DNA of 64,000 nt from Streptomyces sp. SCSIO 75703 (GCF_036607905.1 NZ_CP144555.1:3968001-4032000), one strand, 5' to 3'. Counted from the first letter of the stretch, positions 26,625-36,066 are shown. Translations and numbers: made by a program. The notes: generated by a model from the sequence alone, not told the origin.

Positions 26625-27500
26625 ATGAACCGAAGCCAGAACCAGTGGTTCGATCACAACTACTACAGTACCTATCGAATCGCCAGCAAGGTGGAAAGGC
26701 TCGCAATGAGCCCTGACTACCACTATCTCGAAGCTCTGATGCTGGATGACGGAATCCTTGAATTCCTGCCGCACTGGCAGAGGGATAGTGCGCTGCACAA
26801 ATTCATTCGCTACGTTACGGACGAAATTCTGGAAGCGGACAACGCTGGGGACAGAGTTGTCCTATTCGGCTCAGATCCCATGCAGCCCAAGCGGACGATA
26901 CCCATTGAAGCGGCCCTGGTTTCCTATGGCCTGCAGGACAAAATTTCTTTTGAGATTCCAGACGTCCCGCTCATAGCTCATACTGAAGGGAACGTGACGC
27001 GATTTGAGGTCGCAACGGAGGTGTATGACGCTTGCTACGAGCACTTCCTCGACCTGCGATGGGGTCAAGAGTACGAAGACCTTCTGGCCAGGATTTCTGG
27101 CGAGGTCTTCTATTTGATGTTCACGAACCGAGTTGCCCTCCAGGCGCTCCATGAGTACTTGTCCCTGTATGTGAGGGGGCTGGCGTACGATGTCGATGAG
27201 TTGCAGGACTCTGGGTACATGAAATGTTTGAAGAGGGCCGGAGTGCCCAGGAGGGCAAAAATGCCCAAGTGGGTGCAGCGTGCCGTATATTTTCGCGATC
27301 GCGGCATGTGTGCCAAGTGTGGGCGCGATCTCACCGGACTGGTGAACCGGTTCAGTTCTGAGAACTTTGACCACATGATTCCGCTCGCTCAAGGAGGCTT
27401 GAATGACGTCACCAACCTCCAACTGCTCTGCTCTTACTGCAACAACAAGAAATCTGACAAGTTCCAGCTGGTGAGCAGTCGATATCAGAATTGGTACTGA
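26625..27500 (+). CDS. HNH endonuclease
   Basis: A 291-residue protein. The N-terminal 215 residues are acidic and aromatic-rich without a recognisable domain. The C-terminal 75 residues form an HNH nuclease with zinc pairs CAKC (229-232) and CSYC (269-272), catalytic FDHMIPLAQGG (D249-H250) and the Asn of LNDVTNLQLL. I chose ATG 26625 because AAAAGGG lies six bases upstream; ATG 26619 is in frame but too close. Base composition is clearly lower in GC and third positions more AT-rich than neighbours, which suggests separate acquisition. It cuts DNA, perhaps as an extra effector of the island. A strong hairpin follows the gene. Confidence 0.9.
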   Translation: MNRSQNQWFDHNYYSTYRIASKVERLAMSPDYHYLEALMLDDGILEFLPHWQRDSALHKFIRYVTDEILEADNAGDRVVLFGSDPMQPKRTIPIEAALVSYGLQDKISFEIPDVPLIAHTEGNVTRFEVATEVYDACYEHFLDLRWGQEYEDLLARISGEVFYLMFTNRVALQALHEYLSLYVRGLAYDVDELQDSGYMKCLKRAGVPRRAKMPKWVQRAVYFRDRGMCAKCGRDLTGLVNRFSSENFDHMIPLAQGGLNDVTNLQLLCSYCNNKKSDKFQLVSSRYQNWY

Positions 27501-27541
27501 AAGTTCTGCCGTTACTGTACATACTGCAGAGCTTCCAGGCG

Positions 27542-27592
27542 CAGCACGCCGAACAGAGCCCCCGGGTGGTCTCAGGGGCTGGCAGCGTGCTG
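27542..27592 (+). terminator. Long hairpin after HNH gene, probable terminator
   Basis: Outer stem CAGCACGC (27542-27549) pairs with GCGTGCTG (27585-27592). Inner stem AGCCCC (27557-27562) pairs with GGGGCT (27575-27580). It lies 42 bases after the HNH stop and before the convergent AIPR gene end, as expected for a terminator; no T-run follows. Confidence 0.6.
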
Positions 27593-27767
27593 ACGCTGTT
27601 CACCGGCGAATGATCAACCTGCTCTGCAATCTGCTGACTGCACCCGGTGAGGACGTGAGGGTATCTGCAGTTTCTGCCACCCTCCTGGAGCGCCAAGTCT
27701 GCGCACATGAGCAGGCCCAGCCGCCGCGCCTTCAGCGGTTGGATCGCGGACCTGCGCGGTCAGAGGG

Positions 27768-29780
27768 CTAGACGACGGCCGGGCTGAATCCGATGCCGAT
27801 CGCCTTTTCGTGCACCAGCAGCGCCTGGCTGGCCTGGGCGGGGGATATCTCGCCCTCGGTTCGCAGCTTGGTGGCGACGGCCTTTGCCAGTTGCCGTTCG
27901 GAGGGTGCCAGATTCCGGGTCTGGAGCGCCCACTCGCCGAGTGACTCCCACTCGGCCGAGCCGATCCCCCGTACCTCGGCCAGGTTCTCCCCCTCTGTTT
28001 CCGAGGTGTCCACCGCGAACTCGACTGGCTGTTCGAGGAGTTCGGCTTCGAGTGAATCCGGAACCTCCCAGTCCAGGTCGGAGACGTCTTCCCAGCAGGT
28101 GCTGCTCTTCGCCCACTCCGTGACGTGCTTGCCTTGCGTGATGACCTTCTCCATCACGAGAGGGCAGAGGTCGTTCACTGCGGACAGCAGGGCTGGAGTC
28201 ACTCCCTGTTGGCGCCAGATACGGTCGAGGTCGATCCTCTGGGCTGTGGCGGCAGACAACCGAGCCATGGTGTACGTCGTCACGAGCGCCTTGTGGCTTC
28301 CGGCCTCGTGCTCTCTCGCCACCGCGTCAATGGCCTTGAAGAGCAGGCCCATGGCGATGACTCGCTGACAGTAGGCGACGTTGACGACCGGTGGGGCGCC
28401 CTTCATGATGATCATGAACTCGTTGAAGTTCTTCTGGGCACCGCGGCTCACGTGGTGAGGCAGCTGGTTCCAGGAGTTCACGTACTTCGCGAGGTCGGAC
28501 TTGTTGAACCGCTGCTTGGTGGGGTGCTCCTCTCGGAACTTCCGTCTGGCGGTGACGGTGGGCGTCTTGGCCTCCTCCTCCGCGTACTGGCCGCGCGCCC
28601 GTTCGTAGAACCAGCGGGTCTCCTTCTGCGCACCTCCGTCCACTGCGGGAGCCCAGAGGGACCTGCTGACCCGCTCGAAGTCCACGTGGAATCTGTGGTT
28701 CGAGCTGAAGTCGACCAGCGTCACCTTGTTCTGGGTGTTCGAGTAGCGGGAGATCAGGGGGACGATCTCCTCAAGGTGGTCTGGGGCGACCAGGGACAGT
28801 TTCATCTGCACCCGGACCTGCGTGAGGTCCTGCTTGTCACGCTTCATGACGTGGTGCAGCGTGGCCGTGGTCTGGCCGCCGTTGACGATCTGAAGTCCGG
28901 TCAGCTTGCGGATGGCCACCGGGTGGCCATCCGGGCCCGTGACGAAGTCGGCCTCCGACGCTGTGGCCGTGATCCCGTTGTTGTACGCGAGGAAACGCGC
29001 CGGCCGGTTCAGCAGGGTGTCCCGGATCCCGCGGTTGACCGCTGTACGGGCCTGGAGGAACGCTCGGACGTTCAGCTCCAGCAGACGCGTCCGGTGTTCG
29101 TCGTATAGCTGGGCGAGCCGTTCACCGGGCAGTACGGCGAGGATCACTGAGTGGTTCGGCTCGGTGCTCTCGGCCGACAGGCAGGAGAGGGGCGGGTCGA
29201 ACTCGACCACGATGGGCTCGCTGATCGAGCCCGAGGTTTCGTGCCGATACAGGCGGGTGAGGTCCCAGAGCTCATGACTGACAGGCAAGCCGTTGAACTC
29301 GGTCGGCTCTGGGAGAGCGCCCGCGGTGCTCACCTGGTTGGTGAACAGGAACAACCGGATCTTCACCGCGTTCGCCATGGCCTTCTCGACGCCCTCGCAC
29401 AGCTGATGGACCTCGCTCGCCTCAGGGTGGTTGTGGCGGATGGTTCCGCACTTTCGCAGGAACGCCAGCAGCCTGCGGAACGCCTTCGAGGAGTCGCCCT
29501 TGGTGAGCTTGTCGGCACCTGGTTGACCTTGGGCGAGATCGTACTCGGTGGTGTACAGGTCGAGAGTGGATCGGTCCTCGCTCACCCCGAACCCATAGAT
29601 GACGAGGCCGTGCTCCTGGTGGTAGGCGACGGTGGTGTTCGAGACCACGCCGGCCTCTTCGAGCTGATCCAGAACCCGCCGGGTGAACGTCGTCGGGATG
29701 GACGCGGCCTCGTTCTCGGCGAGCGACTGTATGTCGCTCATCAGCGTGCGGGCGTAGTCGTGAAGGGCCAGCTCAGCCAT
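27768..29780 (-). CDS. AIPR family protein
   Basis: A 670-residue protein of the AIPR (abortive-infection phage resistance) family. The hallmark blocks are FLAYNNGITATA at 263-274 and LQIVNGGQTTATL at 296-308, followed by VRVQMKLSLV and ISRYSNTQNKVTLVDFSSN. The N-terminal region (TLDLYTTEYD, about residues 73-82) resembles a PD-(D/E)XK-like fold reported for the family. It is the last gene of the four-gene ATPase operon, and its start overlaps the PD-(D/E)XK gene by eight bases. Such proteins occur next to Z1 ATPases and MORC-like ATPases in restriction-like systems; the activity is not established. Probable nuclease or effector. Confidence 0.92.
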   Translation of the reverse strand: MAELALHDYARTLMSDIQSLAENEAASIPTTFTRRVLDQLEEAGVVSNTTVAYHQEHGLVIYGFGVSEDRSTLDLYTTEYDLAQGQPGADKLTKGDSSKAFRRLLAFLRKCGTIRHNHPEASEVHQLCEGVEKAMANAVKIRLFLFTNQVSTAGALPEPTEFNGLPVSHELWDLTRLYRHETSGSISEPIVVEFDPPLSCLSAESTEPNHSVILAVLPGERLAQLYDEHRTRLLELNVRAFLQARTAVNRGIRDTLLNRPARFLAYNNGITATASEADFVTGPDGHPVAIRKLTGLQIVNGGQTTATLHHVMKRDKQDLTQVRVQMKLSLVAPDHLEEIVPLISRYSNTQNKVTLVDFSSNHRFHVDFERVSRSLWAPAVDGGAQKETRWFYERARGQYAEEEAKTPTVTARRKFREEHPTKQRFNKSDLAKYVNSWNQLPHHVSRGAQKNFNEFMIIMKGAPPVVNVAYCQRVIAMGLLFKAIDAVAREHEAGSHKALVTTYTMARLSAATAQRIDLDRIWRQQGVTPALLSAVNDLCPLVMEKVITQGKHVTEWAKSSTCWEDVSDLDWEVPDSLEAELLEQPVEFAVDTSETEGENLAEVRGIGSAEWESLGEWALQTRNLAPSERQLAKAVATKLRTEGEISPAQASQALLVHEKAIGIGFSPAVV

Positions 29781-30780
29781 CGGTACCTCTGATCAGGGCG
29801 GTGACCTCGTCGGTCGTGACACGGTGCTGCTCGAGCGCGGAGACGCTTATGTCGTAGGTGCAGTTCCCTACACCGCGGGGAAGGGCCGACTCCACGATGC
29901 GGGGGAAGCTCTCGTCGATCTTCCACAGATCCGTACGACGAAGTGTGAACCTGGGCTCGTCGTAGAGGTGGCGGTGATTCGCGAAGTACCCTGCGCGGAC
30001 CAGTTGGATCTCGAGACGTGCGCGAGCGGACGGATTGCTGAGGCTGTCCCTGACGCTCTCGACGAGCGAGTTCAGGCTCTCGCCTGATCCACCTCGACGT
30101 TCGTCCACAGCGAGTTGGACGAGCAGGATCGTCTCGACACCCGTGTCGTCGAGCTGGCGCTCGTTCGATATCCGTACGAAGCGAGGGCTCTTGACTGTGG
30201 TCGTCTTGACCTCGACCGCCGCGTTCGGCAACTGGAAGTCCTGGTTCGTGCCTTCGGGGCCTGTCCACGACGACAGAGCGGTGCTCTGCGGCTGCACGGG
30301 CAGCACGAACTTCCGCAGGACGTAGAGCTCGCCGAAGAGGCCGCGTCTGGCTTCACCCCGGAGACCCTCGCTGCCGATGCTCCGCATCAGCTGCTGCCAG
30401 TGGAGGAACCGGCGCACGGCGGCCTCCAGAGCGGTCTCGCCTGCTTCGGTGTCCTTCACCACGCTCGCTATGTCCTCGACCAGTGGCGTGAACACCTCGC
30501 GCAGCTCGTCGGCGGTCAGGGAGACCTGAAGCTCGAACTCGCGAGGGGAGACCGAGCTGAACGACAGAGTCAGCCCGTTGGTCTGCGGCAGGTCCACAAG
30601 GAGGTGTCGTACCTTGTTGGCTGCACGGGCATCGGCTCGCAGCAGCAGCATCCTTCGATGACCAGGATGCGATACCGAGAGGTGGATGTCGTGAGGTGAC
30701 TCGGGGAACAGCCGCCTGGTGGAGCGCCCGGTGCCGGCCTGCGGGGACTCCAACTCACGCCACAGACTCTCGTCGATCAC
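29773..30780 (-). CDS. PD-(D/E)XK motif protein (DUF4420-type)
   Basis: A 335-residue protein whose centre carries an intact nuclease core: E151 in RGLFGELYVL, D181 in TNQDFQL and E190-x-K192 in NAAVEVKTTT, matching PD-(D/E)XK restriction endonucleases of the DUF4420 family. The N-terminal third is beta-rich. It is likely the DNA-cutting subunit of the system. It overlaps the Z1 gene stop by four bases upstream and the AIPR start by eight bases downstream, so the three are translationally coupled and probably work in one complex. Confidence 0.93.
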   Translation of the reverse strand: MIDESLWRELESPQAGTGRSTRRLFPESPHDIHLSVSHPGHRRMLLLRADARAANKVRHLLVDLPQTNGLTLSFSSVSPREFELQVSLTADELREVFTPLVEDIASVVKDTEAGETALEAAVRRFLHWQQLMRSIGSEGLRGEARRGLFGELYVLRKFVLPVQPQSTALSSWTGPEGTNQDFQLPNAAVEVKTTTVKSPRFVRISNERQLDDTGVETILLVQLAVDERRGGSGESLNSLVESVRDSLSNPSARARLEIQLVRAGYFANHRHLYDEPRFTLRRTDLWKIDESFPRIVESALPRGVGNCTYDISVSALEQHRVTTDEVTALIRGTDG

Positions 30781-33578
30781 TGGTCGACCTCGTCTTCGTC
30801 CTCGCTGTCGAAGTCGTCAATGTCCGAACCCTGCTTCCACCAGACCTCGTTGACCACGTACTCGGTCTTGCTCTGATGCTTCGAGAACGGGAAGCTCACC
30901 GCGAAGCCGATCAAGGGGACCGACGGATCCTGGCAGTCCGAGGCTGGCGGTTCGATCGGGTAGATCAGGAGCAGCGGCTGGTCGGGACGACGCTGAGCGC
31001 GTAGCGGGGTGCCGGTGGGGGTGGTGGGGTTCCTGGGCTTGCCGTCGCGCTTGAGCTTGCCTTCAGCGGCTCTCTTCGTCGCCGCCATGGCCCTGTCGTA
31101 CTGTCCCTGGTCAAGATCGGTGCTCTCGTCCTTGGGGCTCAGTACACGCTTGATCGTGTAGCGGCTTTCCGAGGTCCTCCTAGAGGCGGCCCGGGTGACC
31201 ATACCCAAGGAGTGCCCGGCGACATCCACCGGTCTGGTGACGGGCTTCCTGCCCACGACACGCACCGTCCAGTCGCTCAGCTCACCGTACTTCGCGCACT
31301 GGCGGATGTAACCGGCGATGAACTGGGGACGGACCCGGTGGGCTTCCTTTGCGGTCTGGTACCTGTCGAAGAAGGCAGCGGCCACCGTCTCCGGGGGGAT
31401 CCCCCGCCAGACGAGGCTGCCACTGGCCTCGTCGACCACCGGGGCGGAGAGCTCGGTCAACGTCTTGGTGAAGGTGTGGAGCGTGTCGAGATTCTTCTTG
31501 GCCACGCCGTCACTGAGGTTGAAGATGGTGGTCTCGGCCAGTTCGCCGGAGTAGCTGAGCCGCACGCGTGTCCCCTGACGCATCTTGTTCGCGGCGGTGA
31601 TAGCCAGACCGAGCGACGAGGTCCGGACCTTGAGGCCGAACTCCCGGGGAGTGAGGCCCAGAACCGCCATCTCCTCCACGTCGCGGCGCAGCTCGTCGGT
31701 CGCCGCAGTGATCTCCGCGTATGCCGACTTGAGCGCACGTGTCGTGTATAGGCGACACAGGTCCTCGTAGCCAGGCCGGTAACCGAACCAGCGGCCCATC
31801 TGGAGCAGGGTGTCGTACGTCTTCGAGAAGCGCAGGTAGTAACTGACCGAGAGGCCCTCGAGCGTGAGACCTCGGGAGAGCTTCTCGCCACCGATCGCGA
31901 TGACGGAGAGGCCCTTGTGGCGGTTCTCGTAGTAGTCGAGAACGTCCTTCGCGGCACCGTTCACGGCCTTGACCTGGAACTTCTGGATGGCGGGGAGGAT
32001 CTCCTCAGCCACCTCGTCCCAGGTGAGACGTTCGGCCTCGTCTGCCGGGAAGTAGTCCGTAGTGGAGACGAAGTCCTTCTCCCAGACGTCCTGGAGCTCA
32101 GCCAGGCAGGCTTCTGATGCGCTTCCGTAGCGGTCGCGGAGACTGTCCGTGAGGAGGCGCACGAAGTCGTCCACCTGATCACGCACACGTCCCTGGACCG
32201 CCGTGAACCGGGTGACATGCACCAGCATGGAGTTGTGCTTGTGTACCTGCCCCCGTGCACGGCGAGCAGCGCAGGTGAGGACGAAGGAGTGGATCGCCCG
32301 TTGGAGCGAGGCAGGCAGGTCGCCGGCCGGGGTGTGACCTGACTTGTGCTTCTCGGGGATCCACGCGGAGGTGTCGTCCACGTGCCGGATCAGGGGCAGC
32401 GGCTCGATGTCGTCCTCTTCCTCGTTGTCCACACGGAGGCCGAACAGGCGCTCCGGGCCGAGGTAGTTGGACGGGGCGCGCAGCGTGCGGATGAAGCTGT
32501 CGGGGAAGAGGTCGCCGCCGAGGGTATCGTGGTCGGCGTCGGGATCGACGTAGATGTTCGCGAACGGTGTCGCCGTGTACCCGACGTACGAAGCTTTGGC
32601 GAAGCTCCCTACCAGCAGGCGGATCGCTTCGTTGATCTTCGAAGGCTCGTTGTCAGGGTCCGAGGTGTTGATGGACGCGTTGTCGGCCTCGTCGTCGATC
32701 ACGAAGAGAGGGATGTCCCGGACGGTCTTCCGGCCCGTCGTCGGGTCGTCCTCGCCATGTACCTCGGTCACCCAGGTACGCAGGTAGTCGATGATCCGAC
32801 GGTGCTTCTTCACCACGAGGACGACGGGGAAGCTGGCGATGGGCAGGTTGGCCTTGGCGGCCGTGCGGCGGTCGAAGTCGCCCTTCTCCGCGCTGTTGGT
32901 CAGCGACGCGACCGGCAGCTGATCCACGTGGGACATGGCGCCCACACCGATCTTCCAGTTGGCGCCTTCCTGGTCGGACCGCAGCTGGTACTGGGTGTCG
33001 AAGCCGAGGAGGCCCTCGTCGATGCGGAGCTGCGTCTGGCTTCGGAGATCGTTGTGAATGCCTGCGAAGACGACGATCAGCCGGTAGCCGGCGTCTGCGG
33101 CCTTCGTCGCGAGCCCGATGTACTGCCCGGTCTTGCCTGACTGCACCTGACCGATCACGAGACCGGTGCGTCGCCACGCGCCGGGACGACGCGGGTCCTC
33201 AAGCTCGCCGAGGATCTCCTCGGTGCTGCGGTCGATACCCCGTGCCACCTGTGGAGGCAGGTCACGGACGGTCTTCAGGTACCGGTAGTAGCGTTCCCAG
33301 AAGGCCCACGTGCGGTCGTTCTTGGCGTCTGCGAGCCAGGGGATGTGGCCGTCGGAGTTGTGCAGGGCCGACGACTCCTCCTGGTAGACGCTCGTTTTGG
33401 CCTCGAGAGCCTTGATGAGCCGTACACGGTCGACGGTCATCTCCTTCAGGCTCACCACGTTCATGGCCATGGTCGCTGCCTGCTCGACCTCCTGGGGTGT
33501 GGCCTGACGATCGCCAGGCAGGAACATGAGCGCCGCCGTCACGGCATGGGCGAGTGCCTCGTCGGCGGTGGAACTCAC
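30777..33578 (-). CDS. Z1-domain SF2-like ATPase
   Basis: A 933-residue ATPase. Walker A is GQVQSGKT at 143-150 and Walker B IDDEADNASI at 294-303, followed by SYVGYTATPFANIYVDPDAD (motif III-like). The Z1 domain has GEKLSRGLTLEGLSVSYYL and LLQMGRWFGYRPGYEDLCRL, the latter resembling motifs V-VI with arginine finger R in GRWFGYRPGY. Z1 proteins are helicase-like motors that accompany restriction-type nucleases and MORC-like ATPases. It lies 69 bases after the ATPase gene and overlaps the PD-(D/E)XK gene by four bases. It probably translocates or remodels DNA for the nuclease. Confidence 0.95.
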   Translation of the reverse strand: MSSTADEALAHAVTAALMFLPGDRQATPQEVEQAATMAMNVVSLKEMTVDRVRLIKALEAKTSVYQEESSALHNSDGHIPWLADAKNDRTWAFWERYYRYLKTVRDLPPQVARGIDRSTEEILGELEDPRRPGAWRRTGLVIGQVQSGKTGQYIGLATKAADAGYRLIVVFAGIHNDLRSQTQLRIDEGLLGFDTQYQLRSDQEGANWKIGVGAMSHVDQLPVASLTNSAEKGDFDRRTAAKANLPIASFPVVLVVKKHRRIIDYLRTWVTEVHGEDDPTTGRKTVRDIPLFVIDDEADNASINTSDPDNEPSKINEAIRLLVGSFAKASYVGYTATPFANIYVDPDADHDTLGGDLFPDSFIRTLRAPSNYLGPERLFGLRVDNEEEDDIEPLPLIRHVDDTSAWIPEKHKSGHTPAGDLPASLQRAIHSFVLTCAARRARGQVHKHNSMLVHVTRFTAVQGRVRDQVDDFVRLLTDSLRDRYGSASEACLAELQDVWEKDFVSTTDYFPADEAERLTWDEVAEEILPAIQKFQVKAVNGAAKDVLDYYENRHKGLSVIAIGGEKLSRGLTLEGLSVSYYLRFSKTYDTLLQMGRWFGYRPGYEDLCRLYTTRALKSAYAEITAATDELRRDVEEMAVLGLTPREFGLKVRTSSLGLAITAANKMRQGTRVRLSYSGELAETTIFNLSDGVAKKNLDTLHTFTKTLTELSAPVVDEASGSLVWRGIPPETVAAAFFDRYQTAKEAHRVRPQFIAGYIRQCAKYGELSDWTVRVVGRKPVTRPVDVAGHSLGMVTRAASRRTSESRYTIKRVLSPKDESTDLDQGQYDRAMAATKRAAEGKLKRDGKPRNPTTPTGTPLRAQRRPDQPLLLIYPIEPPASDCQDPSVPLIGFAVSFPFSKHQSKTEYVVNEVWWKQGSDIDDFDSEDEDEVDQ

Positions 33579-33647
33579 GGAGACCTCCAGGCTTTCTGGT
33601 CTGTCAGTGTGGCGAGAGTGAGGAGTGGGTGATGGCGCAGCCAGGGG

Positions 33648-35117
33648 TCAGCTGTTCCAGAACCCGTCCAGCTGGTCGAACGGCTGGGTCGTTCTGATCA
33701 GGTATCTCGCCTCCTCGGCGGATTTTCCCTGAGACAGGAAGACCTTGAACATCTGCTGTGCCACTTCGATCGCGTGGTGGTCGGCGGGACCCGGGCCGCC
33801 GAAAGGCTCGGGATCGTCTGCCGTGTCCGTCTCATGCAGGACTCGCAGCGCGGGAACGGGCACCGTCTCCTCCAGAAGGCGAAGCAACGCCCGGACACGG
33901 GCCGGGTCCGATTCGCCGTCCTGGAGAACTGCCTGCACGAGTGGATGTCGTCGGTTGATCTTGCAGCTGACCTTTCCGCCGTCCCTGCGCACGCTCCAGG
34001 GGAACGACAGCGGTCCGCTGTGCTGGCGTGCCGCGATCCGTCCGCGATGCCGTACCGTCTCGGCGGCCTCTCTTCGGACCATGTGAGCGACCCGTGTGAG
34101 GTGTCGACGTAGAGCCACCGGGGCGACCACGGTGGCTTTCCGTACATCGACGCGCCACTCGGCGTCCATCTCGGCCGGGATGTTGATGGCGACGCGGGCA
34201 AGGTTGTAGCGCTCTTCACGGCGGAGTCCGCGCAGTCCGAGCCAGCTCCCGGAGAGAATGAGGCGGTTTCGCCGGTAGACATAGAAGCCCTGGTGTCTCA
34301 GCCAGCCCTGAGGGCCGCCGGCAGTCGCGTACGCGGACTCCGCCAGGCGTTGAGGGTCTGGCAGCACGAACGGCTCCACCAGGACTGTTCGGCCTTCCAG
34401 CGGCAGTGGCTCGGGCGGCAGGCGCCGTACTGACGGGTGTGACGAGAGGAACGGGTCCCAGGGAGTGACATGGCAGCCGGACACTCGAAGCGTGAGGGCG
34501 GATGCGCCAGTGAGGAAGCGGGCGAAGACGAGACCGAGGTGGGTCTTCACCTTCTCGGTCTCGTCGTAGAACTGCTGTTGCATCCGCCTGTCGCCCGCAG
34601 TCGCGTCTTGGTAGCCGGAGAGTCTCTGCCACAAGACCACGGTGCCGTGACTCTGGCCCTTGGTGATCCGGCCGAGGATCTCCGACGTGTCAGGAGCCGG
34701 CGTGTGCAACAGTCGCCATTCGCCGGTCCTCTCGACGACGTCGAGGTCCCAGGTTCGAGTGAGCCAGACACCGTCAGTGGCCGTGCACACCGTGACCAGA
34801 CGGCACTGGGAGAAGGAGGCGGACTTGAGTCCGACTCCATAACGCCCGAGGTCTGAGGAGGATCTGTTGGCCGCAGGACCACGCGCTGCGACTGTCATCG
34901 CGGTGACGAGGGACGTCTCGGCCATGCCGCATCCGTCGTCCACGACCGCCATCCAGGACTCCGGACCGGCCCACGTGAACTCGATGTCGATGTTCCTGGC
35001 CCTGGCTGACACGCTGTTGTCGACCAAGTCCGCCAAGGCGTCCGGGAGCGAGTACCCCAGTGCGCTGAGGGAAGCCACCATTCCGACCGGCGCAGGCGGC
35101 GCGATGTCGTAGGTCAT
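33648..35117 (-). CDS. MORC/HSP90-like GHKL ATPase
   Basis: A 489-residue protein with an N-terminal GHKL ATPase: N-box DALADLVDNSVSA (D30-N34), VVDDGCGMA at 59-66 and glycine box LGRYGVGLKSASFSQC at 90. An S5-like second domain follows (ARVAINIPAEMDAEWRVDVR, with a lysine in VRKATV). The family resembles the bacterial relatives of eukaryotic MORC ATPases found in restriction-like operons. It probably closes as an ATP clamp on DNA and recruits the Z1 motor. It is the first gene of the minus-strand operon and is preceded by the promoter region. Confidence 0.92.
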   Translation of the reverse strand: MTYDIAPPAPVGMVASLSALGYSLPDALADLVDNSVSARARNIDIEFTWAGPESWMAVVDDGCGMAETSLVTAMTVAARGPAANRSSSDLGRYGVGLKSASFSQCRLVTVCTATDGVWLTRTWDLDVVERTGEWRLLHTPAPDTSEILGRITKGQSHGTVVLWQRLSGYQDATAGDRRMQQQFYDETEKVKTHLGLVFARFLTGASALTLRVSGCHVTPWDPFLSSHPSVRRLPPEPLPLEGRTVLVEPFVLPDPQRLAESAYATAGGPQGWLRHQGFYVYRRNRLILSGSWLGLRGLRREERYNLARVAINIPAEMDAEWRVDVRKATVVAPVALRRHLTRVAHMVRREAAETVRHRGRIAARQHSGPLSFPWSVRRDGGKVSCKINRRHPLVQAVLQDGESDPARVRALLRLLEETVPVPALRVLHETDTADDPEPFGGPGPADHHAIEVAQQMFKVFLSQGKSAEEARYLIRTTQPFDQLDGFWNS

Positions 35118-35556
35118 GCCTGGTATCAGCCCTGCCTCCCCGCTCCGGACGCGTCAGATGCGCGCGGCTGTCCCGGAGCCAGAGGCATCGAGCAGGCGTA
35201 CACCCTGGGTTCGGGAGTGCTCGCCTGCTGGTCCAGTAGATTGATAGTGCAGCCCCCGCCCGACGGTGATGCTACTGGAGCAGAGGGGTGAAGATCTATG
35301 CTTCTCTCAGGCTCTGGTCCCTTATGACGGCATATGCGGCGTCGATGGGTGCTCGAGAGGGTGATCGGTGCGTCATGGGCGGTGCCGCGGTCCGGCAACT
35401 GGCGTTCAGCAAGCGGTATGACCCGCAGATGTATCGAGGCCTCAGAGGCTGTTGTCTTTCCGAGTCTGATGACTGCGTTTTCGCTGGTCAGGGATAGGAG
35501 TGGCATCCGTGTGGGAGTGATGGATCGTCGTTTCGTCGCTCCCGTGGAGGTCGCGG
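35118..35556. other. Intergenic region upstream of the ATPase operon
   Basis: About 440 bases with no supported gene. It must hold the promoter of the minus-strand defence operon near 35130-35300 and, further right, the promoter of the coiled-coil gene. The stretch 35440-35520 may contain the end of the neighbouring IS5 element, but I could not prove inverted repeats. Confidence 0.4.
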
Positions 35557-36066
35557 ATGCCGTCGGTTGTCGGACTACTGGAACAGCACGAGCTTGCCGC
35601 CCGTCGTCGTGTGGATGGGCTGCGTGAGGAGGCCGACCGGATCCAGGCCGAGCTCGCGGCGGCCGAGCAGGAGCGGCTGGAGTGGACGATCGCCCGCGAG
35701 CGTGTCGGTGCGGTGCTGTCTGAGCCGGGCGGTGCCGGAGCGGAAGTCGAGGTGCGGGCATCACCGCTCGTGGCGGCGAAGGCGAAGTCGCAGGTTCCGG
35801 TGTGGCGCGAGGGGTTGGCCTGGACGGCATTGTCGGCGGACTATCAGCGCATCCTGACCGCGCTTGCAGATCGGGTCCGTCTCGGTCAGGGCCCGCTGAC
35901 CTGCCAGGAGATGGCCTCCGGGTTCGGTATGGACCTGGTGCCGGCCAAGGTGGAGGCACTGCGGTCGAAGGCGAAACGCCTGGTCGCGCGGGGCTGGCTG
36001 ACCGAGCCTGCGCCGGGCCGGTTCACGCTCACGCGGGGCGTGAGCGGGCAAGACGGCGGGTCATGA
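35557..36066 (+). CDS. Coiled-coil/winged-helix protein, possible IS passenger
   Basis: A 169-residue protein with a coiled-coil N terminus (residues about 5-50, ARRRVDGLREEADRIQAELA) and a C-terminal winged-helix-like region (CQEMASGFGMDLVPAKVEAL, then KRLVARGWLTEPAPGRFTL). The GGAGG site six bases before ATG 35557 fixes the start. Its 3' end overlaps the end of the convergent IS5 transposase by 38 bases. From memory, close relatives recur in streptomycetes beside insertion sequences, so it may be a passenger gene. Function unknown. Confidence 0.75.
   Translation: MPSVVGLLEQHELAARRRVDGLREEADRIQAELAAAEQERLEWTIARERVGAVLSEPGGAGAEVEVRASPLVAAKAKSQVPVWREGLAWTALSADYQRILTALADRVRLGQGPLTCQEMASGFGMDLVPAKVEALRSKAKRLVARGWLTEPAPGRFTLTRGVSGQDGGS

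Noticed and set aside
26177..26716. 179-codon plus-strand frame overlapping the AbrB-like and HNH starts
   Set aside because: Arg/Pro/Ser-rich with no motif and overlaps two better supported genes.
27768..30780. Several plus-strand frames of 100-330 codons opposite the AIPR and PD-(D/E)XK genes
   Set aside because: Strong family motifs are on the minus strand with overlapping starts and stops; the opposite frames have shadow-type composition.
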